Assembly (NCBI RefSeq): GCF_010858045.1
Contig: NZ_JAAGVC010000003.1
Span: forward strand, 179,633-243,632
Direction of reading: 5' to 3'
DNA: 64,000 nucleotides
Source of the DNA: Nocardia cyriacigeorgica
GTDB lineage: Bacteria; Actinomycetota; Actinomycetes; Mycobacteriales; Mycobacteriaceae
Of this stretch, positions 1 through 9,579 are shown in pieces. The notes below the pieces were generated by a model. The model saw only the letters and a list, made by a program, of their open reading frames with translations, had not been told where the DNA came from and made no database searches. The stretch's first letter is position 1. Each line of letters opens with the position of its first letter. A program made the translations under genes and the position numbers.

Positions 1-165
1 CCGGCTCGGCCGCCGCGGCGGGTCGCAACGTGCCGGATGAGCTGCGCAGACCGCGCCGACGCAAGTGTTGTGCGTCCTGGCGCCGCGTGCACGCTGTACG
101 GTTGCTGCGGGAAGAGAACAACCGCCTACCAGCGGTCGTTCGCGATCTGAAAGGACTCCGATTCA

Positions 166-1902
166 ATGTCGATCGGCGCCGACAGGAATTCCCGGGACAC
201 CGAAGCGACGGTGCACCGGGTTGCTGGCAGATCACCGGCGAAACCAGGACTCGACCGTCTCGTCTTCGGCGTCACGGCGATCGGGTCCTTGGCGTTCGTG
301 GCATGGGGCATCATCGACCGGACCAGCTTGGCCACCGCGGCGGGAAACGCGCAGACCTGGGTGATCAGCAATACCGGCTGGTTGTTCGTGCTCATCGCGA
401 CGGTCTTCGTGGTCTATGTGATCTGGCTGGCCGCAAGCAGATACGGCAAGATCCCGCTCGGGGCCGACGGCGAGAAACCCGAATTCCGCACCGTCTCCTG
501 GATCGCGATGATGTTCAGCGCCGGGATGGGCATCGGCCTGATGTTCTGGGGCGTGGCCGAACCGCTGTCGCATTTCGTGAGCCCGCCGCCGGGCACGGCC
601 GAACCGGGTAGCCCGGAGGCCGCCGAGATCGCCATGGCCACCACCCTGTTCCACTGGACCCTGCATCCCTGGGCGATCTACGCCGTCGCCGGACTGGCCA
701 TCGCCTACAGCACCTTCCGCCGCGGTCGCTCGCAGTTGATCTCCTCGGTGTTCCGCCCGATTCTCGGCCGCAGAGCCGACGGCATCGGCGGCCAGGCGAT
801 CAACATGATGGCCATTTTCGCGACCCTGTTCGGATCGGCGGCGTCGCTGGGTCTCGGTGCGCTGCAGATCGGAGCCGGGATGGAGTTCAACGGCTGGATC
901 GACGCCATCGGCAAGGTCGGTCTCGTCGCCATCATCTGCGGTCTGACCATCGCCTTCATCTTCTCGGCCGTGTCGGGCATCGATCGTGGCATCCAATGGC
1001 TGTCCAACATCAATATGGTGCTGGCGCTTGCGGTCGCGGCATTCGTGTTCATCGCCGGACCCACGCTGGTCATGCTCAACTTCCTGCCCGCCGCCATCGG
1101 CGACTACATCGCCATGCTGCCGACCATGGCCTCGCGGACCGGTGTCGCCGGCGGCGAAGCGATGGAGACCTGGCTATCGAGCTGGACCATCTTCTACTGG
1201 GCGTGGTGGATTTCCTGGACCCCCTTCGTCGGCATGTTCATCGCGCGAATCAGTCGTGGCCGCACCATCCGTCAGTTCGTCACCGGTGTGCTGCTGGTGC
1301 CGAGCGTGGTCAGCCTGATCTGGTTCGTCATCTTCGGCGGCGCGGGCATCCAGCAGCAGAGCCAGACCAACGATCTGACCGAGGCCGACGGTTCGGTGAA
1401 CGAGAACTTCGCGCTGTTCCATCTGCTCGATCACTATCCGCTGGCGTCGTTCACCGCCGGACTGGTGATGGTGCTGGTGGCGATCTTCTTCGTCTCCGGC
1501 GCCGACGCGGCCTCCATCGTGATGGGCACGTTGTCGGAGAAGGGCAGCATCGAACCCTCGCGGCCCACGGTCATCTTCTGGGGTTCGGCCACCGGCGCGG
1601 TGGCGGCCATCATGCTCGTCATCGCCGATCCCGCAAATCTGGGCGGCGCGCTGACCGGGCTGCAAGCGCTCACCACGGTGGTCTCGCTGCCGTTCATGGT
1701 GGTGATGGGCTTCATGTGCGTCTCGCTGTATCGCGATCTGCGTGCCGACCCGATCATCCAGCGCGAGGATCTCGGCGTGCAGCTGGTGGTCGACGCGGTC
1801 GTGCAGGGCACCGAGCGCCACGACGGCGAATTCGAATTGGTCACCGAGGCCGTGGTGGCGGAGGAACCCGACGATTCACCGGAAGACCGCACGGCCAGCT
1901 GA
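166..1902 (+). CDS. BCCT-family glycine betaine transporter
   Basis: Secondary transporter of 578 residues, the usual length for the betaine/choline/carnitine family, with about 12 membrane segments between residues 30 and 530. The substrate-helix motif is GMGIG at residues 120-124 followed by LMFWGVAEP. Gly at the last position is what Na+-coupled betaine carriers such as BetP have, whereas BetT choline carriers have Asp. The family signature WAWWISWTPFVGMF and a SRGRTIRQF loop lie near residues 345-370. The charged C-terminal tail (about 50 residues, rich in Glu and Asp) resembles the osmosensing tails of BetP-type proteins. The ATG at 166 has AAAGGA about 10 bases upstream. Uptake of glycine betaine or a related solute under osmotic stress is inferred; the exact substrate is not provable from sequence. 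Confidence 0.9.
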   Translation: MSIGADRNSRDTEATVHRVAGRSPAKPGLDRLVFGVTAIGSLAFVAWGIIDRTSLATAAGNAQTWVISNTGWLFVLIATVFVVYVIWLAASRYGKIPLGADGEKPEFRTVSWIAMMFSAGMGIGLMFWGVAEPLSHFVSPPPGTAEPGSPEAAEIAMATTLFHWTLHPWAIYAVAGLAIAYSTFRRGRSQLISSVFRPILGRRADGIGGQAINMMAIFATLFGSAASLGLGALQIGAGMEFNGWIDAIGKVGLVAIICGLTIAFIFSAVSGIDRGIQWLSNINMVLALAVAAFVFIAGPTLVMLNFLPAAIGDYIAMLPTMASRTGVAGGEAMETWLSSWTIFYWAWWISWTPFVGMFIARISRGRTIRQFVTGVLLVPSVVSLIWFVIFGGAGIQQQSQTNDLTEADGSVNENFALFHLLDHYPLASFTAGLVMVLVAIFFVSGADAASIVMGTLSEKGSIEPSRPTVIFWGSATGAVAAIMLVIADPANLGGALTGLQALTTVVSLPFMVVMGFMCVSLYRDLRADPIIQREDLGVQLVVDAVVQGTERHDGEFELVTEAVVAEEPDDSPEDRTAS

Positions 1903-1931
1903 CTCTCGCGTTCATCCGGCCCGGCGGCGTC

Positions 1932-3914
<1,983 letters not shown>

Positions 3915-3966
3915 CGGGGAGTGCTCCGTTCGAAATCGGCGCGGCGTAGGACTACAGGAATACATG

Positions 3967-3982
3967 TACATGTCTTCATGTA
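3967..3982. promoter_or_regulatory. Probable ArsR/SmtB operator
   Basis: Inverted repeat TACATG-TCTT-CATGTA in the gap between the divergent ATPase and ArsR genes, with a further direct TACATG copy at 3961-3966. Its position upstream of both starts and its AT-rich dyad fit the operators of SmtB-type metal sensors. The regulator assignment is inferred from adjacency. Confidence 0.6.
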
Positions 3983-4005
3983 ATCCCGCAAGGTACAGTG
4001 ATCTC

Positions 4006-4362
4006 GTGGGACACGGAGTCGAGGGCAGAACAACGCCGCCCGCCCAGCTGGATGCCGATTCGGCGGCAACGGTGGCAGCGACTCTGCAGGCCTTGGCCAC
4101 ACCGAGCCGGCTACGGATCCTGACCAGGCTGCGGCACGGCCCGTGCTCGGTGGGGGATCTGGTGGACGCCGTCGAGATGGAACAGTCCGCGGTTTCCCAT
4201 CAGTTGCGACTGTTGCGTGCCATGGGATTGGTCACGGGTTCGCGGCAGGGCAGAAGCGTCATCTACCGGCTCTACGACAGTCATGTGGCGATGCTGCTGG
4301 ACGAAGCCGTCTATCACATCGAGCATCTCGGGCTCGGCATCGCCGACGACGAGACGGCCTGA
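4006..4362 (+). CDS. ArsR/SmtB-family metal-sensing repressor with alpha5 site
   Basis: Winged-helix repressor of 118 residues. The DNA-recognition helix is around SAVSHQLRLLR. Near the C terminus the sequence DSH, then ten residues, then HIEH gives the D-x-H-x10-H-x2-H pattern of the alpha5 Zn/Co/Ni site known from SmtB, CzrA and NmtR. No alpha3 CxC cadmium/arsenic site is visible. The GTG at 4006 is chosen because AAGG lies 12-13 bases upstream and longer starts would run into the operator. It is divergent from the P1B-4 ATPase, so it most likely represses that gene until cobalt, nickel or zinc binds. The family is certain; the metal is inferred from motif and partner. Confidence 0.88.
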   Translation: MGHGVEGRTTPPAQLDADSAATVAATLQALATPSRLRILTRLRHGPCSVGDLVDAVEMEQSAVSHQLRLLRAMGLVTGSRQGRSVIYRLYDSHVAMLLDEAVYHIEHLGLGIADDETA

Positions 4363-4459
4363 CCCGGACCGCTCGAGTCTGGATCGATTGTGGCGCAACC
4401 GAATTGTCGCAGCCGCGGTACGTGGTGGCGGAACCAGGAGGCCCGACACCACGCCTGGA

Positions 4460-5041
4460 TCACTGAATGGCGAAGCGCAGCAGCGCCTGCTTATCGCCCT
4501 GCTTGATCTTGCCCTTGCGGTTGAGCACCTCGAGCTGCCAGCTCGCACCGGAACGGAACGCGCGCGCCACCGCGTTGGCATTGTCGGCGCCCAACAGCGA
4601 CGGCCAGATATCGGCGACCTGCTGGGTGTCGCCGCCGGTCGCGTCATAGACCTTGAACGAGATATTGTTCGCCTTCTCGAAAGACGAGCCCTTCTTGAAC
4701 GCGGCCGCGACGAACACGATCGAATCGATGCCGCCGGGCACATCGGCGAAGGTGACCTGAACGGTCTCATCGTCGCCGGACGCGGCGCCGGTCTGCTCGT
4801 CACCGCTGTGCAGGACCGCACCATTGCCGAGCGGGTCGAGCGAATCCAGGCCGGCGAATCGCACCGGCTCTGCCCCCTGCATGAGAATCGCGATCAGATC
4901 CAGGTCGACGCCGCGCTTGCGCCGAGCCCAGCCGAGCGCGCCGCCGCTGGCACCCGCGGACGGGTCCCAGCTCACCCCGACACTCAGTTTGGTGATGCCG
5001 CTCAGATCCGCGGCACCGTCTTCTTTCTTGAGCGTGATCAT
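4460..5041 (-). CDS. TerD-family protein
   Basis: Protein of 193 residues with the TerD fold: an N-terminal MITLKKEDG strand, the LGWARRKRGVDLDLIAI region, and acidic Ca2+-binding segments including SGDDETVQVTF. The family is tied to tellurite and general stress resistance and is thought to bind calcium; no exact reaction is known. The ATG at 5041 was chosen because MITLKK is a common start for actinobacterial TerD proteins and GAGG precedes it closely; the open frame extends further only through the neighbouring gene in another frame. It is followed by the convergent ArsR gene and lies downstream of the DUF574 methyltransferase on the same strand. A second TerD domain occurs in the fusion protein at 16619-18166. 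Confidence 0.85.
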   Translation of the reverse strand: MITLKKEDGAADLSGITKLSVGVSWDPSAGASGGALGWARRKRGVDLDLIAILMQGAEPVRFAGLDSLDPLGNGAVLHSGDEQTGAASGDDETVQVTFADVPGGIDSIVFVAAAFKKGSSFEKANNISFKVYDATGGDTQQVADIWPSLLGADNANAVARAFRSGASWQLEVLNRKGKIKQGDKQALLRFAIQ

Positions 5042-5127
5042 GGGCCTCAGCGTACCCACGAACGAGTCGGCAGGCAGGGCAGCGAGTTCCGCGACCATGA
5101 TCGCGGAACCCGCTGTGACCGTGCGGC

Positions 5128-5967
5128 TCAGCGCTTGCGGCCGACCCCGCCGAGCATCACTCGTTCCTCGGGGTACGGTTCGCGGATCGCCGGGCCCATC
5201 GGCCACCACTGCTCGAGTTCGACCAGGCCCGGCTCGATCAGCTCGAGATCGTGGAAGTAGGCGGCGATCTCCTCCTTGGTGCGGTACCAGCCCGAACCGA
5301 GCCCCATCTCGGTGAACTGACGCTGCAGGCGCACGGCGAGCTCGGCGAGGTCGGAACCGTCGTTCGGGTTCCAGAAATGCGTGATGGCAACGTAGGAACC
5401 GGAGGGCAGCGCGTCGATGTACTGGCGCATGATGCCGACAGGATCGAGATCGTCGTCCACGTGATGCAGGATGCCGCACAGGATGAGACCGAGCGGCCGC
5501 TCGAGATCGAGGTGCCGGGTGACCTCCTCGTCTTTGAGCAACGTCTCGGGCTGCGTCAGATCCGCCGGAACGAAATGGGTGTACTCGTTCTGTTCGAGCA
5601 GTACCCGTCCGTGTGCGTTGCACACCGGATCGTTGTCGACGTAGACGACGGTCGCCTCCGGATTCTGGCTCTGGGCGATCTCGTGCGTGTTGCCGACCGT
5701 CGGCAGGCCCGCGCCGATGTCGAGGAATTGGTCGATGCCGACCGTGCCCGCGAGATAGCGGGTGACCCGGTGCAGCCAGCGCCGGTTCATCTTCGACACG
5801 TCGCGCTGGCGGGGCGCGGCTTGCAGGATCATGTCGAACGCGGCGCGGTCGACGTCGTAGTTGTCTTTGCCACCCAGGCTCACGTCGTAGACGCGCGCGA
5901 TGCTCGCTCGGGTGGTGTCCACGCCGACCGGAACGCGAACACCGGTCTGGGGAGCGGGTTGGGACAT
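5128..5967 (-). CDS. DUF574 S-adenosylmethionine-dependent methyltransferase (copy 1)
   Basis: Protein of 279 residues of the actinobacterial SAM-dependent methyltransferase family PF04672 (DUF574). It shows the Rossmann SAM loop FLDIGAGLPTVGNTHE, the acidic strand VVYVDNDPVC and the C-terminal EQWWPMGP motif. The ATG at 5967 has an AGAGAGG ribosome site. Substrates for this family are unknown; many members sit beside XRE regulators as they do here. A paralogue lies at 6645-7478, with a small split-barrel protein between them. Both copies share the N-terminal IARVYD and GG-K/T-D pattern. Confidence 0.85.
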   Translation of the reverse strand: MSQPAPQTGVRVPVGVDTTRASIARVYDVSLGGKDNYDVDRAAFDMILQAAPRQRDVSKMNRRWLHRVTRYLAGTVGIDQFLDIGAGLPTVGNTHEIAQSQNPEATVVYVDNDPVCNAHGRVLLEQNEYTHFVPADLTQPETLLKDEEVTRHLDLERPLGLILCGILHHVDDDLDPVGIMRQYIDALPSGSYVAITHFWNPNDGSDLAELAVRLQRQFTEMGLGSGWYRTKEEIAAYFHDLELIEPGLVELEQWWPMGPAIREPYPEERVMLGGVGRKR

Positions 5968-6109
5968 CGAGAACCTCTCTCTGCAATAACTGTGATACGG
6001 CTCACTCAGCGTAGGGGCCGCTGAGCGTCCCGGCAATGGGTCCGGTTGCATTCGGGCGGCACGGGATTCGCCGCCGAGGGTGCTCCCGGAGGACGTGCGG
6101 TGCCGCGGG

Positions 6110-6589
6110 TCAGGCCGAGACGCGGTCGAGGCGTCGGCCGGGCAGCCAGCCGGCGCCGACGTGGGTGACCCGCCACCAGTCGACATGGACGAGCAGCGCT
6201 TCCACCGGGGTGGCGAAGAACGGCTCGATCATCGGTTCCTTTTGTACCAGCGCCTGGAACGTCTCGTCCCGGTCGGCGGGATCGCGCACCTCGACGGTGC
6301 CGAGGCCCTGGGCGAAGGGGTCGGTGAATCCGCCGCTGACCACCTTGATGCCGACATTGGGGTTGGCGCGCAGGGCCTCCAGCGTGCGGCCGCCCGATTC
6401 CAGGATCAGGGTGAGCCGGAACGGGTCGTCGTCGAGGTGGGTGAAGAACGCGCTCGAGCACCAGTTCACGCCGTCTTTGGACGTCGCGAGGTCGATGCTG
6501 GTGGTGGCGAGTATGCCGGCGAGCTTGTCCCGGACGTCCTGCTCGGTGATCTGTGCGTTGCCGGTGGTGGTGTCGGCGTCCGCTGACAT
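6110..6589 (-). CDS. Pyridoxamine-5'-phosphate-oxidase-like split-barrel protein
   Basis: Protein of 159 residues resembling the flavin/F420-binding split beta-barrel family (PPOX-like). Seen: an N-terminal helix, a strand around WCSSAFFTHLDD, a conserved GIKVVSGGFTDP turn and a C-terminal VHVDWWRVTHV strand. Family members bind FMN or F420 and act as oxidoreductases or as cofactor-binding stress proteins; the substrate cannot be told. The ATG at 6589 has GGAGG close upstream. It lies between two DUF574 methyltransferase genes on the same strand, with gaps of 55 and 142 bases, so it may be co-transcribed with them. Confidence 0.65.
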   Translation of the reverse strand: MSADADTTTGNAQITEQDVRDKLAGILATTSIDLATSKDGVNWCSSAFFTHLDDDPFRLTLILESGGRTLEALRANPNVGIKVVSGGFTDPFAQGLGTVEVRDPADRDETFQALVQKEPMIEPFFATPVEALLVHVDWWRVTHVGAGWLPGRRLDRVSA

Positions 6590-6644
6590 GGCGGCCTCCT
6601 GTGATCGTGTGAATCGAATGCGAACAGTGGAACGGATGTGCGAG

Positions 6645-7478
6645 TTACGGTTTGCGGCCGACGCCGCCGATGATCAGGTACTCGTCCGGGACGCGCTCGC
6701 GCTCGTCGGGCCCCCAGGGCCACCAGTCGTCGAGCGGTACCAGTCCCGGTTCGAGCAGTTCCAGCCCGTCGAAGAACGGCATCAGTTCCTCGCGGGTGCG
6801 CCAGCGGCCGGTGCCGAGGCCTTCGTCGTGCAGGGCGCGTTCGGCGCGGCGGGCCAGCTGATGCAATTCGGCGTCTTCGCTGCCGGGATCGAAGAAGTGG
6901 CTGATCATGACGTAGGAGCCGGGCGCGAGCCGGTCGATGTACTGGGCCATGATGCCCGCCGGATCGCGATCGTCGTCGACGTGATGCAAAGTGCCGCATT
7001 GCATCATCAGCAGCGGCTTGCTCAGGTCGAGGTACTGGTTCACGGCCGGATGTCCGAGGACCTCATCGGGCTTGGTGAGATCGAGATCGAGGAAATGGGT
7101 GTACTCGTTGGCTTCGAGCAGTTCCTTGCCGCGGCGCACGCACACCGGGTCGTTGTCGACATAGACGACCATGACCTCCGCGCCCAGTTCCTGAGCGATC
7201 TCGTGGGTGTTCTTCTGCGTCGGTAGTCCGCTGCCAAGATCCAGGATCTGCGTCATGCCCACCTGACTGGTCAGGTAGCGGACCACCCGTTCGAGCCAGC
7301 GCCGGTTCGCCACGCCGACCGCATTCTGGTTCGGCACAACAGTCAGTAAGTGTTCGTAGACTCTACGATCGACCTCGAACCAGTCCGTACCGCCCAGTCC
7401 GTAGTCGTAGACGCGGGCAATGCTCGGCGTGTCAGGGTCGACACGCCCACCGAGATCCTCATCATCCATCGGCATCAT
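6645..7478 (-). CDS. DUF574 S-adenosylmethionine-dependent methyltransferase (copy 2)
   Basis: Protein of 277 residues, paralogue of the methyltransferase at 5128-5967. It shows the SAM loop ILDLGSGLPTQKNTHE, VVYVDNDPVC, a central CGTLHHVDDDRDP segment and the C-terminal DDWWPWGP motif. GAGAGGAG precedes two adjacent ATG codons (7478 and 7475); either may be used. The gene is the first of the leftward cluster and is divergent from the XRE regulator. Function is unknown beyond SAM-dependent methyl transfer. Confidence 0.85.
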   Translation of the reverse strand: MMPMDDEDLGGRVDPDTPSIARVYDYGLGGTDWFEVDRRVYEHLLTVVPNQNAVGVANRRWLERVVRYLTSQVGMTQILDLGSGLPTQKNTHEIAQELGAEVMVVYVDNDPVCVRRGKELLEANEYTHFLDLDLTKPDEVLGHPAVNQYLDLSKPLLMMQCGTLHHVDDDRDPAGIMAQYIDRLAPGSYVMISHFFDPGSEDAELHQLARRAERALHDEGLGTGRWRTREELMPFFDGLELLEPGLVPLDDWWPWGPDERERVPDEYLIIGGVGRKP

Positions 7479-7830
7479 GGGGCTCCTCTCCCATCGGCTC
7501 CCACGACTGTGACTCTACGCACCGCGCGTACGCCGCGCGCGGTATCGGGAAGAAGATATGCCGTTGTCCCGCTGGGACATCCACGCACGACGGTCATTGG
7601 TGACGCGATCGGTCACCGCGCACCGGCGCGAGGTGCAACTCGACGACCGACCAGTCTGTGCCGAACGCGGCCACACGCGGCGCCCGGCCCCCCGCGACGA
7701 TGATCGCCGACGGGTAACGGGCTCCGGTGGTTTCGCTATAGGAGCGAGTAGGATCTGCAACCGACGCGGTGGAACCGGTGGGTGTGACCGGGCAGATCGC
7801 GGTCTAACCACTATCGGCCAGAGGCGGTCC
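7479..7830. other. Divergent intergenic region between DUF574 and XRE genes
   Basis: About 350 bases without a credible gene. Toward the XRE gene a TAGGAT hexamer at about 7750 could be a -10 element. GC-rich inverted repeats occur around 7515-7545 (GCGCGTACGCCGCGCGC). No strong operator was recognised. Confidence 0.4.
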
Positions 7831-8727
7831 ATGACCAACGACCAGGACAACAGCGACAACGTGGAACTGCTTGTGGCAGAGCGTGGTCCGACCGTGATCC
7901 GGATCGCGCTCGGCAGCAGGTTGCGTCGGCTGCGGGAAAGTTGCGGTGTCAGCAGGGAAGCGGCCGGAGACGCCATTCGCGGATCACACGCCAAGATCAG
8001 CCGGCTCGAGCTGGGACGCACCGGGTTCAAGGAACGCGATATCCGCGATCTGCTCACCCTCTACGGCGTCACCGATGACGACAAGCGCGAGCCCTACCTC
8101 GATATGGCGCGCAAGGCCAACGACCCTGGATGGTGGCAGAGCTACAGCGATCTGCTACCCGCGTGGTTCGAGACCTACGTCGGGCTCGAACAGGCGGCCA
8201 CCACGATCCGCACCTACGAGGCCCAGTTCATTCCCGGCTTGTTGCAGACCGCCGACTACGCCCGCTCGGTCATCATGCTCGGCAACGACGACGAGACCGA
8301 ACGCCGGGTCGCGGTCCGCATGCGCAGGCAGAAGATCCTGAATCGCCGAGCGGCGCCGACGCTGTGGGCCGTCATCGACGAGAACGCCCTCCGCAGGCCC
8401 GTCGGCGGTATGAAGGTGCTGCGCGAGCAGATCCAACATCTGATCGCCATCTCCGAACTACCCAATGTGCGCATTCAGGTGCTGCCGTATTCGGCCGGAG
8501 GTCATTCCGCGGCCGGCGGACCGTTCAGCATCCTGCGCTTCCCCGAGCCCGAACTACCCGACATCGTCTACACCGAACAGCTGACCAGCTCGCTCTATAT
8601 GGAGAAGCGCCACGATGTGGAGCTGTACATGTCGGTGATGAATCGGCTCAGCGTGCAGGCCCTCTCGCCGGCCGAGAGCCTGCAATTCCTGTCGCAGATC
8701 CTCGCCGAGTACGCCGCGCAGGACTGA
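7831..8727 (+). CDS. XRE-family regulator with DUF5753 domain
   Basis: Protein of 298 residues. An N-terminal lambda-repressor-like helix-turn-helix covers about residues 25-80 (LGSRLRRLRESCGVSREAAGD, then HAKISRLELGRTGF). The C-terminal two thirds match the DUF5753 region of Streptomyces and Nocardia XRE regulators, including WFETYVGLEQAA, TYEAQFIPGLLQT and QIQVLPYSAGGH-like segments. Such proteins usually pair with a small DUF397 protein; none is present here, and the gene is instead divergent from the DUF574 methyltransferases. The ATG at 7831 follows AGAGG. A role in development or secondary metabolism is known for some relatives only. Confidence 0.88.
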   Translation: MTNDQDNSDNVELLVAERGPTVIRIALGSRLRRLRESCGVSREAAGDAIRGSHAKISRLELGRTGFKERDIRDLLTLYGVTDDDKREPYLDMARKANDPGWWQSYSDLLPAWFETYVGLEQAATTIRTYEAQFIPGLLQTADYARSVIMLGNDDETERRVAVRMRRQKILNRRAAPTLWAVIDENALRRPVGGMKVLREQIQHLIAISELPNVRIQVLPYSAGGHSAAGGPFSILRFPEPELPDIVYTEQLTSSLYMEKRHDVELYMSVMNRLSVQALSPAESLQFLSQILAEYAAQD

Positions 8728-8731
8728 CCCG

Positions 8732-8746
8732 CGCGCCGTCGGCGCG
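8732..8746. terminator. Short hairpin between convergent genes
   Basis: CGCGCC-GTC-GGCGCG, a 6-bp stem with a 3-base loop, directly between the XRE stop at 8727 and the convergent TetR stop at 8757. It is short, so termination is only suggested. Confidence 0.35.
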
Positions 8747-8756
8747 GCTCCCGGGA

Positions 8757-9503
8757 TCAGCCGCGTATCTCGGAGTGGTTGTCGACAGCTGGCTCGGCGC
8801 TCGCCCCGCCGCGCAGACGTGCCTCGAGCCCGTCGAGCACCGAGATCAGGCCGAAGTCGAAGGCCACCGCGCGGGCGACGGTCGGGTCGGTCGACACGGT
8901 GTCGCGGTAATCGTCGATGAGATCGGGAAAGTCGGCGCCGTTGGCTTCCAGTACGGGCAGCACCGCCGCCGGGTCGATAGTGGCATCGCCATAGGCGTTG
9001 TTCCAGGCGATAAGGGGCAGCACCTGGCCGAGAACGAACGAGAACAGCGTCCCGGTGGCGAGATAGACGTCGTTGCCCTGGAATCCCGCGCCGACGAAGG
9101 TGCGGCGCAATCGGTCGGTCAACCGCAGCGAATTGGGGCCGATGCTGGGCAGATGGCCCAACAGCTCGGCGGCCCACGAATGGTTCATCATGGTGTCGCG
9201 CAGGCTGTAGGCGAATCCGGTCGCCACCCCGCGCCATGACGTCTGCTCCGGTTCCGGAACCTGCACCTTTCCCCAGAACTCGTCGAGGACCAGCTCGAGC
9301 AGCTCGTCCTTGTTCGCCACATACCAGTAGAGGCTGGTCGCGCCCGCGCCGAGCCGAGCGCCGAGCTTGCGCATGCTCAAGGCGGCCATCCCCTCGGCAT
9401 CGAGGAGGGTGAGCGCGGCCTCCACGATCTGTTCACGGCCGAGACCCGAGGACTTGGGCTGGCGGGGTTCGCGGCTCCACACCGACTCGAACTGCTTGGT
9501 CAC
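8757..9503 (-). CDS. TetR-family repressor of the divergent efflux pump
   Basis: Protein of 248 residues. The N-terminal helix-turn-helix at about 22-70 contains IVEAALTLLDAEGMAALSMRKLGARLG and SLYWYVANKDEL, the pattern of the TetR subgroup with a TetR_C-like ligand domain. The start is the GTG at 9503; it has GAGG only two bases upstream, and a TATAGAAT element just upstream suggests a leaderless or nearly leaderless message. The gene is divergent from a DHA2 efflux pump with only 48 bases between the starts, and three similar dyads fill this gap. It therefore most likely represses the pump and itself until a drug binds. Confidence 0.88.
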   Translation of the reverse strand: MTKQFESVWSREPRQPKSSGLGREQIVEAALTLLDAEGMAALSMRKLGARLGAGATSLYWYVANKDELLELVLDEFWGKVQVPEPEQTSWRGVATGFAYSLRDTMMNHSWAAELLGHLPSIGPNSLRLTDRLRRTFVGAGFQGNDVYLATGTLFSFVLGQVLPLIAWNNAYGDATIDPAAVLPVLEANGADFPDLIDDYRDTVSTDPTVARAVAFDFGLISVLDGLEARLRGGASAEPAVDNHSEIRG

Positions 9504-9521
9504 GGCCTCATTCTATATTCG

Positions 9522-9579
9522 CTCGCACACCGTTCGATTATCTCGTACGCTGTGCGAGTGGAATCGAACGTTGTACGAG
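9522..9579. promoter_or_regulatory. Three spaced TetR operator dyads
   Basis: Three 17-bp dyads with the pattern (C/A)TCGNAC-NNN-GTNCGA(G/T): 9522-9538, 9542-9558 and 9563-9579. Their centres are 20 and 21 bp apart, about two helical turns. The second covers the candidate GTG start of the pump and the third lies inside its first codons. TTATCT at 9538-9543 could be the -10 for a leaderless transcript starting near 9552. Confidence 0.7.

Noticed and set aside
1..165. Open frames at the left edge
   Set aside because: They continue into the BCCT gene in other frames; no ribosome site or family.
3915..4100. N-terminal extension of the metal ATPase
   Set aside because: It crosses the divergent promoter and operator; ATG 3914 has a GGAG site.
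4363..4459. Weak GTGGTG...CACCAC repeat between ArsR and TerD genes
   Set aside because: Only six matching bases with a long loop; not enough for a terminator call.
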